Numbered from the stretch's first letter, positions 17,276-26,639 are shown. The stretch is 55,498 nt of DNA from a bacterium (GCA_030674455.1 JAUSGQ010000028.1:1-55498), one strand, 5' to 3'. The notes: generated by a model from the letters alone, not told the origin. Numbers and translations: made by a program.

Positions 17276-17379
17276 GAATCCCGTTAGAAGCCTTCTTTCG
17301 GAAGTTCATACAACAGGACAAGACGATCAGACAAAAATCAACATTACTTATTGTGGTAAAAGCTTCTAAACGGGATGAA
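17276..17379 (+). repeat. MITE-like/structured element, copy 1
   Basis: GAATCCCGTTAGAAGCC...AGACAAAAATCAACATTACTT...AAAGCTTCTAAACGGGATGAA; terminal inverted repeats; homologous to 25422-25524. Confidence 0.75.
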
Positions 17380-17629
17380 CTTATTAAATTACATAAATGC
17401 CGGTAATGGTATGGGGTTTATTCCGGATATTCTTCCGGCGGTTGCCTTGCTTGCCTTGCGGTAGTTATTTTGGAAGGGAATCGCTCTTTGGCATTCCGCA
17501 AAACGCGGAGAGAAGTGGTGGTTTATTGCTTTGCTTGTTATCAACACATTAGGCATCCTTGAAATCATTTATATTTTCTTTATCGCAAAAGTTAAATTTT
17601 CTGAACTGTTTAACGAAACTTCTAAATAG
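17375..17629 (+). pseudogene. Frameshifted small membrane protein (DUF5652-like)
   Basis: MNLLNYINAGNGMGFIPDILPAVALLALR* in one frame; WKGIALWHSAKRGEKWWFIALLVINTLGILEIIYIFFIAKVKFSELFNETSK* in another. Confidence 0.65.
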
Positions 17630-17718
17630 GTACTAAAGGGGGATTTTGATTGCGAATAAGCCGGACTCCTGTTACATTCTTTGGAAGCAAGTCCAACTTG
17701 CTTTGTTTCCGCCCGTAG

Positions 17719-17802
17719 CCCCGACGCATTGGGTCGGGGTCCCGAAGCCGACGCTGGTGGTCGGCTCCCCGATAGAATCGTCGGGGCTGAAAAGGTCGGG
17801 AC
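17719..17802 (+). ncRNA. Candidate structured RNA or leader upstream of tRNA-Lys
   Basis: Hairpin CCCCGAC/GTCGGGG, then a three-way junction: GTCCCGA/TCGGGAC enclosing AGCCGAC-GCTGGTG-GTCGGCT and CCCCGA-TAGAATCG-TCGGGG. Confidence 0.4.
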
Positions 17803-17859
17803 TCAGCGGGTCAGGAATGTAGGGGTCAGTTTTGTACGTTTGGAAAGGTTTATTCGTAT

Positions 17860-17933
17860 CCGCCCGTAGCTCAGCTGGTTAGAGCGATCGCCTCTTAAGC
17901 GAAAGGTCCCTGGTTCGAATCCAGGCGGGCGGA
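17860..17933 (+). tRNA. tRNA-Lys(CTT)
   Basis: CCGCCCG-TA-GCTC...ATCGC-CTCTTAA-GCGAA..CCTGG-TTCGAAT-CCAGG-CGGGCGG-A. Confidence 0.92.
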
Positions 17934-17941
17934 CTTGATAC

Positions 17942-17968
17942 AAAAAGAGCACCTGCGTGCTCTTTTTG
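17942..17968 (+). terminator. Intrinsic terminator after tRNA-Lys
   Basis: AAAAAGAGCAC-ctgc-GTGCTCTTTTT. Confidence 0.85.
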
Positions 17969-18095
17969 TTGCTAAGTCCGGGACGCAGCGCTGTGAGGTC
18001 AACAGTCCGAACCGCGAGTCGTGGTCAGAAAATCTTTGCTGCGACGGCAGCAAAGATATTTGTGACGACAAAAGTCTGGTACGATGTGCGTTGAT

Positions 18096-18179
18096 GGGTA
18101 GGTGGCGGAATTGGTATACGCGCACGGCTTAGGACCGTGTTCTCGAAAGAGATTGCGAGTTCAAGTCTCGCCCTACCCA
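18096..18179 (+). tRNA. tRNA-Leu(TAG)
   Basis: GGGTAGG-TG-GCGG...CACGG-CTTAGGA-CCGTG, long variable arm, GCGAG-TTCAAGT-CTCGC-CCTACCC-A. Confidence 0.93.
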
Positions 18180-18225
18180 CAAGAAGGAATAAGTTGCAGC
18201 AATCGTGTGCTACACTATTTTTGTT

Positions 18226-18636
18226 ATGCGCAGATATGCTCAAACGCTGGCCGTTGTTGCTTTGACGATTCTTGTGATGGCACCAGCGGTTGCGAGTGCC
18301 GCGTGGACCGACCCTATCGTTCGATGTACCGGAGTCCTGGGTGACCATCCGTGCACAGTCTGCGACATAGCAAAAACAGCGCAGAATCTTTTGAACACTG
18401 CTATCTATGTTGCGATATTCCTATCTTCCGGGCTTTTTGCTTGGGCCGGAATCATATACGTTACCAACGTCGCCAATCATGGAGAAATAAATAAAGCCAA
18501 AACCATTTTTGCTAACGTTATTATTGGTCTCGTTATTATTATGGTCTCGTGGCTGGTCATAGACACGCTTATGAAGACTCTGGTAAGTGGCCAAGACGGA
18601 ACGAGCGAATTTGGACCGTGGAATCAAGTGTGCTAG
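18226..18636 (+). CDS. Small secreted/membrane protein, VirB2/pilin-like topology
   Basis: Signal peptide plus two TM helices: NTAIYVAIFLSSGLFAWAGIIYVTNVANHGEINKAKTIFANVIIGLVIIMVSWLVI. Confidence 0.6.
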   Translation: MRRYAQTLAVVALTILVMAPAVASAAWTDPIVRCTGVLGDHPCTVCDIAKTAQNLLNTAIYVAIFLSSGLFAWAGIIYVTNVANHGEINKAKTIFANVIIGLVIIMVSWLVIDTLMKTLVSGQDGTSEFGPWNQVC

Positions 18637-18674
18637 TTCAGTATTCAGTATTCTGTATACAGTATTTAGTATGA

Positions 18675-18697
18675 ACTTGGGGGTGAAACCCCCAAGT
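18675..18697. repeat. Palindromic repeat ACTTGGGGG-TGAAA-CCCCCAAGT
   Basis: Same 23-mer at 45-67; inverted variant CACTTAGGGG-TTTCA-CCCCTAAGTG at 458-482. Confidence 0.85.
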
Positions 18698-18775
18698 AGA
18701 ACCCCAAGTTAATTGATTCTGGAGCGGCTTCGAGCAAGTTCGTTATTTGGCTTAAATGTGATAAATTAGACGCTT

Positions 18776-20602
18776 ATGTGCGGTATTTTTGCCTACACGG
18801 GGAAGAAAGGAAAGAACGCGAGCGGAGTTCTCTTAAAGGGACTTCTCTCTTTGGAATACCGCGGATACGACTCGGCGGGCATATATCTCCCCGAAAGAGG
18901 AAGCGTTAAAACGCCCGGGGCGGTGGCGGAACTCCGAAAAAAGATACCGAAAGATTTCAAAGGCAAAAGCGGCATTGCGCATTTGCGGTGGGCAACGCAC
19001 GGCGAACCGACAGAGAAAAACGCGCACCCACATGCGGATTGCGAGGGCGAGGTATGGGTTGTCCACAACGGAATCATCGAGAACTTCAGGGAGCTGAAAG
19101 AAAAACTTGGACAGCGCGGACACAAATTTAAATCCGATTCCGACACGGAGGTGATAGCGCACCTTGTCGAAGAGCATTTGACGACAGGCATTGGATTTGA
19201 AAAAGCGGCCCTTGCGGCGCTCAATGATATCCGCGGCACCTACGGCATCGCTCTGCAATACAAAAAAGAGCCCGACAGAATAATTGCCGCGCGCATGGGC
19301 TCACCGATAGTCCTCGGCCTCGGCGCCGGCGAGCATTTCATCGCGTCAGACCCATCGCCAATCCTTCCGCATACGCGCAAAGTGGTCTTTTTGGAAGACG
19401 GCGAAGTTGCCGTTATCACGCCGGAGAAGCACAGAATATTTAAACTTGATGCGACCGACGTGAAGCGTAAGGCGACCAAAATTGACTGGAGCGCGGAAGA
19501 GGCGCAAAAAGGCGGATACGAGCATTTCATGCTGAAGGAGATAATGGAGGGTCCGGAGGTCATAGAAAACACCTTGCGAGGCCGGCTCATCCCCGCAAAG
19601 GGGCTCGCGAAGCTGGGCGGTCTTGAAGGTGTTACAAAACAGCTTGAAAAAATAGAGCGCATTATCATCGTCGCGTGCGGCACCGCGTATTACGCAGGAC
19701 TCGTCGGCGAATACATGCTCGAGGAACATGCAGGAATCCCCGTGGAGGTAGAGCTTGGAAGCGAATTTCGTTATCGAAAACCCGTCGTAAACGAGCGCAC
19801 TGCGGTTCTCGCTATTTCGCAATCGGGAGAGACCCTAGATACTCTCGAAGCCGTGCGGGAAGGGAAGCGGCGCGGCGCGCTTACGCTCGGCATCGTCAAC
19901 GCCGTCGGTTCTACCATCGCAAGAGAAACGGATGCCGGAGTTTACAACCACGCCGGTCCCGAAATAGGAGTTGCGTCCACCAAGGCATTCATTTCGCAAT
20001 TGACGGCGCTCGCGCTTCTTACGCTCTTTCTCGGCCGACAGCGCGGAATGACAGCGCAAGAAGGGAAGAAAATTGCCAAGGAATTGCAGGCGCTTCCCGC
20101 GAAGTTGGCGAAGCTTTTGGAACGAAAGGAAGGTATCGCGTCGCTCGCGAGAAAATATTCCGACAGTCGAGATTTTCTATTCCTCGGTCGGCGATACAAC
20201 CTGCCCGTGGCTTTCGAGGGCGCGCTGAAGCTGAAGGAGGTTTCTTACATTCATGCCGAAGGATGCGGGGCGGGCGAGATGAAGCATGGCCCCATTGCGA
20301 TGATAGACGAGAAATTCCCAACAATGGCCATTGCGACTAAAGACAGCATGTATGAAAAACTGATATCCAATATCCACGAGATAAAAGCGCGTAAAGGACA
20401 TGTTATTGCTGTTGCGACCGAGGGCGATAAGGAAATCGCAAAGCTTGTCGACGACGTAATGTATGTCCCAGAGACGCTAGAAATGCTCTCGCCGATTTTA
20501 AACGTCGTTCCGCTCCAGCTCTTCGCCTATTATTTCGCCAAAGGAAAAGGCCTCAATGTCGACCGTCCCAGAAATCTCGCAAAGTCGGTTACTGTTGAGT
20601 AA
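18776..20602 (+). CDS. glmS: Glutamine--fructose-6-phosphate aminotransferase
   Basis: MCGIFAYTGKKGKN.. GATase II; SIS domains; C-terminal NVDRPRNLAKSVTVE. Confidence 0.97.
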   Translation: MCGIFAYTGKKGKNASGVLLKGLLSLEYRGYDSAGIYLPERGSVKTPGAVAELRKKIPKDFKGKSGIAHLRWATHGEPTEKNAHPHADCEGEVWVVHNGIIENFRELKEKLGQRGHKFKSDSDTEVIAHLVEEHLTTGIGFEKAALAALNDIRGTYGIALQYKKEPDRIIAARMGSPIVLGLGAGEHFIASDPSPILPHTRKVVFLEDGEVAVITPEKHRIFKLDATDVKRKATKIDWSAEEAQKGGYEHFMLKEIMEGPEVIENTLRGRLIPAKGLAKLGGLEGVTKQLEKIERIIIVACGTAYYAGLVGEYMLEEHAGIPVEVELGSEFRYRKPVVNERTAVLAISQSGETLDTLEAVREGKRRGALTLGIVNAVGSTIARETDAGVYNHAGPEIGVASTKAFISQLTALALLTLFLGRQRGMTAQEGKKIAKELQALPAKLAKLLERKEGIASLARKYSDSRDFLFLGRRYNLPVAFEGALKLKEVSYIHAEGCGAGEMKHGPIAMIDEKFPTMAIATKDSMYEKLISNIHEIKARKGHVIAVATEGDKEIAKLVDDVMYVPETLEMLSPILNVVPLQLFAYYFAKGKGLNVDRPRNLAKSVTVE

Positions 20603-20638
20603 GGTCACTCATCGCGTTTCTCAATTGTGACAGCTCAT

Positions 20639-20664
20639 CACTAGGGCGATATATCGCCCTAGTG
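20639..20664. repeat. Palindrome CACTAGGGCGATATATCGCCCTAGTG
   Basis: 26-bp perfect palindrome; same core as the palindromes bracketing the TrpR-like gene at 45764-46189 and at 36015-36036. Confidence 0.85.
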
Positions 20665-20736
20665 GGATGTCCATTTATATTGTATAGAATAGATATGACG
20701 TTTAGAGATGCGGCCGCATATGCTACAGCAATACCA

Positions 20737-21390
20737 TTACCGAGTAGTTCTATCGATGAGAGCGATTACGTCGTCCATTGAAAAGGCATACGCGTCGGCT
20801 CCGTCTTGTTCATATCCCGGCAACAGATTTCCGCGGTAGCCAATGGTAAACGCTCCGGAAGCTTTTCCAGCTTGAATTCCGACGTTTGAGTCTTCAAGAA
20901 TAAAACTGCCCTGTGGGTTGGCATTTAAATTCTTAAATGCCTTGAGATATCCGTCGGGTGCCGGCTTGCCTTTCAATTTGGGATTGTCCGGAATAGACAC
21001 GATAGTCCTGATTGATTTACGGAACGAAAGTCTTGGCAGCATTTGGTCAATCCAAATGCGCGAAGATTGAGTCACAATACCAATCGCAATTCCCGCGGCA
21101 ATAAGTTTATCCGCCAGTTTTTCAACACCGAAAGTAATTTTTGAGCGCGCGTATACCGCAAGTGCCATTTCGTCGTATTTTTTTAATATTTCGTCGCGGC
21201 TGACGCGTGACCCATTTGACAGTGCGAGAGAAACGACAGCTTCAACCCCGGCCCCCACGAGGTTCGGCATTTTATCCGCGATTTCTTTTCCAAAGAGGGC
21301 GGGAAAATTCTCGCGCTCGATTTTGTGCCACATAGACTGGCTGTCTATGAGCACGCCGTCCAGGTCAAAAATGAATGCTTTGTTCTTCAC
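20737..21390 (-). CDS. HAD-superfamily hydrolase (beta-phosphoglucomutase-like)
   Basis: FIFDLDGVLIDSQSMWHKIERENFP; FILEDSNVGIQAGKASG. Confidence 0.88.
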   Translation of the reverse strand: MKNKAFIFDLDGVLIDSQSMWHKIERENFPALFGKEIADKMPNLVGAGVEAVVSLALSNGSRVSRDEILKKYDEMALAVYARSKITFGVEKLADKLIAAGIAIGIVTQSSRIWIDQMLPRLSFRKSIRTIVSIPDNPKLKGKPAPDGYLKAFKNLNANPQGSFILEDSNVGIQAGKASGAFTIGYRGNLLPGYEQDGADAYAFSMDDVIALIDRTTR

Positions 21391-21399
21391 CCTTCTATT

Positions 21400-22455
21400 C
21401 TACTTGAGTTTGATGATTTTCTCCCATGAGCGGCCGGTTACACCGAAGTGACCGTACGCGGCTGTTTCTTGAAATATCGGCCGGCGCAGGTTGAGCCGCT
21501 CAATGATAGCCTGCGGGCGGAAGTCGAAATTCCTTGTGACGATTTTCGACAAGTCATTTCCTTTCTCATTGTGCGCTTCAATCATTACCGGTTCCGCGCG
21601 GCCTATTGCGTATGCAACCGTCACGAGTACTTTTTTGCCATGGCCGTTCGCCACGAGATTCTTGGCAACGAATCGGCACATGTACGCGGCAGAGCGGTCG
21701 ACTTTCATCGGCTCTTTGCCGGAGAAAGCTCCGCCGCCGTGGGGAGCTAAGCCGCCATAAGTATCCACCTGGATTTTTCTGCCGGTCAATCCCGCGTCTG
21801 CCATAAATCCGCCCTGGACGAATCTGCCCGTTGGATTAACGAGTATCTCAATATTCTTCGTAGAGCCAAGTATCGGCGTGAACAAATGCTTGATAAGCTC
21901 CTTTCGGATCTCTTCCTGTGAGACTTTTTTGTCGTGCTGCGTGGAGCAGAGCGCGGTAATCACTTTTCCTTTCGAAATCGTAACTTGCGTCTTTCCATCT
22001 GGCCTCAACCACGGCAGCGTCTTGTCGCGGCGCAATTTTTCGAGTCGTCTCGCGAGTGCATGAGCTAATACCACACCGATAGGAAGCATCTCCTTCGTTT
22101 CGTTTGTCGCATAGCCGTACATGATGCCCTGGTCTCCGGCTCCGCCATTGTCCACCCCGAGAGCGATATCTGGGGATTGCTGCGCGACGCGCACGAAGAC
22201 CTCCAAATTATCTTTGTATCCAATTTCCCTGTAAACGCGGCGTGCGATTTTCTCAAAATCAACCTTGGCTTTTGTTTTTACCTCGCCTCCTATCATCAAA
22301 GTGCCATGGCTGCCGAAGACCTCGACACCGGCCCGGCTAAATGGGTCCTGAGCAAGCAGAGCGTCTAAAATAGCGTCAGAAATCTGATCGCAAACCTTGT
22401 CAGGATGGCCGCACGTAACGCTTTCCACGGTGTATCTCTCTAATTGGTTGAACAT
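21400..22455 (-). CDS. metK: S-adenosylmethionine synthase
   Basis: YTVESVTCGHPDKVCDQISDAILDA; GAGDQGIMYGYA; GGGAFSGKEPMKVDRSAAYM. Confidence 0.96.
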   Translation of the reverse strand: MFNQLERYTVESVTCGHPDKVCDQISDAILDALLAQDPFSRAGVEVFGSHGTLMIGGEVKTKAKVDFEKIARRVYREIGYKDNLEVFVRVAQQSPDIALGVDNGGAGDQGIMYGYATNETKEMLPIGVVLAHALARRLEKLRRDKTLPWLRPDGKTQVTISKGKVITALCSTQHDKKVSQEEIRKELIKHLFTPILGSTKNIEILVNPTGRFVQGGFMADAGLTGRKIQVDTYGGLAPHGGGAFSGKEPMKVDRSAAYMCRFVAKNLVANGHGKKVLVTVAYAIGRAEPVMIEAHNEKGNDLSKIVTRNFDFRPQAIIERLNLRRPIFQETAAYGHFGVTGRSWEKIIKLK

Positions 22456-22642
22456 GATGAATAAATCAAAAATCAAAAGTCAAAAATCAAAATGTTGGTT
22501 AACTATCGTCATTTTGCATTGCATTTTGAACTATTAATAAAAAGCAATTCCCTTTTCGGGAGAAATCTTTTTGGTGTCTTTGCGCATCGTAACAGGGGCT
22601 TTAAAAAATGCAATACTATATAATACGCGTAACAATAATCTT

Positions 22643-23230
22643 ATGAGGAAACTTATATTGGCATCGGCATCGCCGTGGCGGCGGAAAATTCTGAAGAGTG
22701 CCGGAATTTCTTTTGTCGTTGAAAAAAGCGGTTACAAAGAAAATCTGCGGATAAAGTTGCAGCCGGCCGCACTGGCAAAGAAACTGGCGCTCGGAAAGGC
22801 TATGGCAGTCGCGCGTCTGCAAAAGGATGCAATTGTAATTGGGGCGGATACTTTAATCATGCACCGAAAAAAGATTCTAGGTAAACCGAAAACGCCGGCA
22901 CTCGCAAAAGCGATGCTTCATTCTTTGAGCGGTGCGACACATACAATAATTACTGGTTTTGCGATTGTAGATTCCAGAACAAAAAAATATGTAATTAAAT
23001 CTGCGGCCACCAGAGTCACATTTAATAAACTTACCGAAGAGCAGGTAGATGAGTATGTGAAAACTGGCGAGCCGCTGCGAGCAGCCGGAGGTTACGCCAT
23101 CCAAGATGGAGGTTCAAAGTTAATCAAAGGCATTAAAGGGGACTACAACAACGTGGCAGGTCTGCCGCTCAGGGACCTTATAAGAGAGTTGGAGAAATTT
23201 ACCCGCGGCACCGAGGACGGTCCTCGGTGA
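22643..23230 (+). CDS. maf: Maf-like nucleotide pyrophosphatase
   Basis: KLILASASPWRRKILKSAGISF; VIGADTL; GGYAIQDGG; C-terminal TRGTEDGPR is encoded by a REP palindrome. Confidence 0.92.
   Translation: MRKLILASASPWRRKILKSAGISFVVEKSGYKENLRIKLQPAALAKKLALGKAMAVARLQKDAIVIGADTLIMHRKKILGKPKTPALAKAMLHSLSGATHTIITGFAIVDSRTKKYVIKSAATRVTFNKLTEEQVDEYVKTGEPLRAAGGYAIQDGGSKLIKGIKGDYNNVAGLPLRDLIRELEKFTRGTEDGPR
23209..23229. repeat. REP palindrome CACCGAGGAC-G-GTCCTCGGTG
   Basis: Perfect inverted repeat; further copies at 23412-23430, 23925-23941, 23945-23961, 26724-26765 and 36101-36117. Confidence 0.9.
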
Positions 23231-23236
23231 TAGAAT

Positions 23237-23944
23237 GTGGATATGCTAAGACGGGTACCGTTGATTTCAGAAGAGACGTATCACATCTACAACAGAGGCG
23301 CTGGCAAACAGCGTATATATACGACACCGGCAGACTATGAGCGCTTCATGGGACTTCTGCGTCTGGCTAATAGCGAAGAGCCGATAACATACCGTAATCC
23401 GTGGGAGAAACCCCGAGGACGGTCCTCGGGAGGAATCACCCAAAAGTTGGTTGATGTGCTCGCCTACGCGCTCATGCCGAATCATTTTCATTTGGTATTG
23501 AAACAGATAGCCACCGAGGGCATCACAAAATTTATGCGCAAGCTTGCGACCGCATATTCCATGTATTTCAATATCAAGTACGAGCATAGCGGCGTGCTAT
23601 TCCAGGGCCGGTTCAAAAGTAGCCACGTTAACTCGGAATCCTATTTCCGATACATCTTCTCGTATGTGCACCTCAACCCATTGGAACTTGTTGAGCCAGA
23701 CTGGAAAGAGGGAACCATTCGCAGTGAGAAAAAAGCGCGTAAATTTCTTACCGACTACCGATACTCAAGTTATCCCGACTATTGCGTGGGCGAGCGGCCG
23801 GAGCGGGCGATTCTTGCTTACGACGATGCGCCGGATTTCTTGAAAGAGCAGAATGATTTTGAAGAAATGCTTAGCGACTTTTCAAAGGGACATATACTTT
23901 ATACTACCGATGATGGCGTTATTCCCGAGGACCGTCCTCGGTAA
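23237..23944 (+). mobile_element. REP-associated tyrosine transposase (RAYT, Y1/HUH)
   Basis: SEETYHIYNRGAGKQRIYTTPADYERF; ALMPNHFHLVLKQ (HUH); KYEHSGVLFQGRFKS; YVHLNP; flanked by REP palindromes. Confidence 0.92.
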
Positions 23945-24144
23945 CCGAGGACGGTCCTCGGGCTTCATGAATTTGGCGTGAGTTATACACACCCCCCATC
24001 AAAAAGAGGGTTGCTTAAGGAAAGGCGATATACAATATATGGCAATCTCGCCTTGCGGCGGGCATTGGGTGAAATATAAATCATGTGGGTGAAAAATTAT
24101 TAGCATTTTTTTATTAGTTAGTTATTAATTAGATTATTAAGTGT

Positions 24145-25386
24145 ATGAAAGTAAATTCAATGTTTAGGAAAGAAGGAATCATAGCGGTGACTGTAGCGAC
24201 GATAGTGTCGCTGTTTCTTGTTGTCTCTGTCGTACACGCGGTGACGACTATTAGTACAAGCATTACGACGGAGGGCGACCTGGCTGTTACGGGCAACTCT
24301 ACTCTTACCGGAACGCTTGGCGTGACTGGTAAGACGACGCTTGTAAACGCATCCACTACGCTGATAACGGCAAGCGGCCAATCGTGGCTGAATGGTAATG
24401 TAAATGTTAATGGATTCGCGACGACTACCGCGGCAAACGGCAATTTCGCAACAGCTGGTACGCTCGGCGTAACCGGCCTCTCAACCTTCGGAGCAGGCGG
24501 CTTCGTGTCGCAGGCTTCTTCAACTGTCGTTGGTAACTTTACGACCACTGGAGCCCTAACTCTTACGGGCACCGGCGCAACAACTCTTGGCGGCGCGCTC
24601 AACGTGACCGGTCTGTCCACCTTCGGAGCTAACGGTTTCGTCTCGCAGGCTTCTTCTACTGTTGTAGGCGACCTAACGGTGACGGGCACATTCAGCCCAG
24701 CCCAAACCTCAGCAGCAAGCTTCACGGTTAGCGGCCTCACCACCCTTGGTCAGGCATCATCAACAAGGTTCTCAGTGCATGACACCGCATACTTCGGTGG
24801 CACTGCGACGACGACAATCGACTCTGCCGGAAATCTCGTTGTGGCGGGCAACGCCACCTCGACTGCCTTCTTCGCCACCACCGCGAGCAGTACGAACCTA
24901 TTCGCGCAAGCATCTACCATCGGTACACTCACCCTGGGCAACGCACTCGCTGTAACCTCCGGAGGGACAGGTGTAACAACGTCAACTGGTACAGGCAACG
25001 CCGTCCTCTCGGCAAGCCCGACGCTTTCAGGAACAGCAGTACTCGCCGCCGCGAACTTTAGCGGTCTCGCCAGCACGACACAGCTCCGAGTCGGTGACGA
25101 TAACGTGAGTACAGTCTCTGGCATAATTAGCGGTGTTTGCAGTATCGCGGAGATTTCGGGTCTCGTCGCCTCAACAACGGTACAGCTCACATGCGCCGGC
25201 GCGACAGGAGTCACGACCTCTTATAAAGTGTTCGTGCAGGCAACGAGTTCAATTCCTTCGCAAATTGTCATACAGTCGGCGACCTCAAGCACGGACGCCA
25301 TCGAAGTTAGATTCCTAAACACCGGCATTAACGGTGGCACGCCTGGGTCTGCCGCCGCATCCCTCAACTTCTGGGCTGTTCGCTAG
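24145..25386 (+). CDS. Secreted repeat-rich surface protein
   Basis: Signal/TM N-terminus; Thr/Ser/Gly-rich LTVTGNSTLTGTLGVTG repeats; an internal ~45-aa unit (GLSTFGAxGFVSQASSTVVGxxTxTG) is duplicated. Confidence 0.75.
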   Translation: MKVNSMFRKEGIIAVTVATIVSLFLVVSVVHAVTTISTSITTEGDLAVTGNSTLTGTLGVTGKTTLVNASTTLITASGQSWLNGNVNVNGFATTTAANGNFATAGTLGVTGLSTFGAGGFVSQASSTVVGNFTTTGALTLTGTGATTLGGALNVTGLSTFGANGFVSQASSTVVGDLTVTGTFSPAQTSAASFTVSGLTTLGQASSTRFSVHDTAYFGGTATTTIDSAGNLVVAGNATSTAFFATTASSTNLFAQASTIGTLTLGNALAVTSGGTGVTTSTGTGNAVLSASPTLSGTAVLAAANFSGLASTTQLRVGDDNVSTVSGIISGVCSIAEISGLVASTTVQLTCAGATGVTTSYKVFVQATSSIPSQIVIQSATSSTDAIEVRFLNTGINGGTPGSAAASLNFWAVR

Positions 25387-25421
25387 TCGGTAGCTTTTAT
25401 TAGCTAACAGCGAATACTCAT

Positions 25422-25524
25422 GAACCCCGTTAGAAGCCCTCTTTCGGGAGTTCAAAAGGAGGCTCGTGGCACAAAGACAAAAATCAACACTACTTTATGA
25501 AAGACAAAGCTTCTAACGGGGTGA
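25422..25524 (+). repeat. MITE-like/structured element, copy 2
   Basis: GAACCCCGTTAGAAGCCCTCTTTCGGGAGTTCA...AGACAAAAATCAACACTACTT...AAAGCTTCTAACGGGGTGAA; 13-bp terminal inverted repeats. Confidence 0.8.
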
Positions 25525-26639
25525 AAATAAAACAATTCTTTCTTTCGAGTTCAATCGCGGCACTGCTTCTGCCCGCCCTTGCGCTTGCCGCGTACAACGA
25601 TACAAACATTGCTACAGATGTCGTTTTGAGCGTGGGCGGAGTTACAGTAACTGTTTCCGGTACGAACGCTGTTCTCGAATCAATGTCTGTCAGTGCATCT
25701 ACAATTACGGTTTCTCTCTTACCAAACTCGTTTATCGAGGTTCAGTCTTCTGCTGGCAAAGTTATTGCGACAAATGCGCCGGCGTCATATATAGTGACAG
25801 ACACTTGCACAGGAGGTGTGTCGACTCTCAAGCTCTCTTCATCAATCAGCACAGGCTCGATGACGATTACACCATCTTCAAGCGCTTGTGGTTCTAATGC
25901 GTCCGGTAAGTCTTCGACGGTAGTCTCGACTGGCAGCGGGTCCGGTTCATCCGGCGGCGGCGGAGGAGGAGGTGGAGGTGGCGGATACACGCCGACAACA
26001 CGAACTACCACTCCGGCGACTCCCGCAACCCCGGCTACTCCGGCGACTGCTACTTCAGCCGCAACTCCAGCCATTCCGGCTACTCCGGCATCAGCATCCG
26101 CCGCTCTTCTGACTGCAGAGTTCGGGCTCGGTGCTAAGGGAAATAATGTTGAATCTCTCCAGACATTCCTAGAAGCAAGGGGATTCCTCCAGATGCCAGT
26201 TGGTGTTTCCAAAGGCACCTACGGAGCGTTGACGCGAACTGCGGTTCGTGCCTACCAAAAGGACAAGGGAATTTCGCAGACGGGCTATATCGGTCCGCAA
26301 ACTCGCGCAGCTATCAACATCGAGCTAGGAGCAACCTCTGCTGCAACGCCTGCAACGCCAGCCGCTCCAGCGCTGGCAAATGCGAGCGCGAATGCCAGCT
26401 TCAATCGCGACTTACAGACCGGTTCAACGGGAGGTGATGTGAAAGCGCTCCAGGCGTATCTCAACAGTCACGGCTTCCAGATTTCGGCAAGCGGCGCTGG
26501 ATCTCCTGGAAATGAAACAGAGCGCTTCGGCGGACTCACGCGCGCGGCATTAGCCAAGTGGCAGAAATCCGTCGGCATTACGCCTGCTTCCGGTTACTTC
26601 GGACCTAAAACGCAGGCGTTCATCGCGGTGAATCCGTAG
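25497..26639 (+). CDS. Secreted protein with two peptidoglycan-binding (PG_binding_1-like) domains
   Basis: Gly-rich and PATPATPATP linkers; GAKGNNVESLQTFLEARGFL..YGALTRTAVRAYQKDKGI..GYIGPQTRAAIN repeated as GGDVKALQAYLNSHGF..ALAKWQKSVGI..GYFGPKTQAFI. Confidence 0.88.
   Translation: MKDKASNGVKIKQFFLSSSIAALLLPALALAAYNDTNIATDVVLSVGGVTVTVSGTNAVLESMSVSASTITVSLLPNSFIEVQSSAGKVIATNAPASYIVTDTCTGGVSTLKLSSSISTGSMTITPSSSACGSNASGKSSTVVSTGSGSGSSGGGGGGGGGGGYTPTTRTTTPATPATPATPATATSAATPAIPATPASASAALLTAEFGLGAKGNNVESLQTFLEARGFLQMPVGVSKGTYGALTRTAVRAYQKDKGISQTGYIGPQTRAAINIELGATSAATPATPAAPALANASANASFNRDLQTGSTGGDVKALQAYLNSHGFQISASGAGSPGNETERFGGLTRAALAKWQKSVGITPASGYFGPKTQAFIAVNP

Noticed and set aside
17681-17869. 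ORF 17681-17869
   Set aside because: Covers the structured leader and the tRNA-Lys start.
24129-24743. Antisense ORF with VxVPVTVRSPT repeats
   Set aside because: Mirror image of the Thr/Gly-rich repeats of the surface protein on the plus strand.
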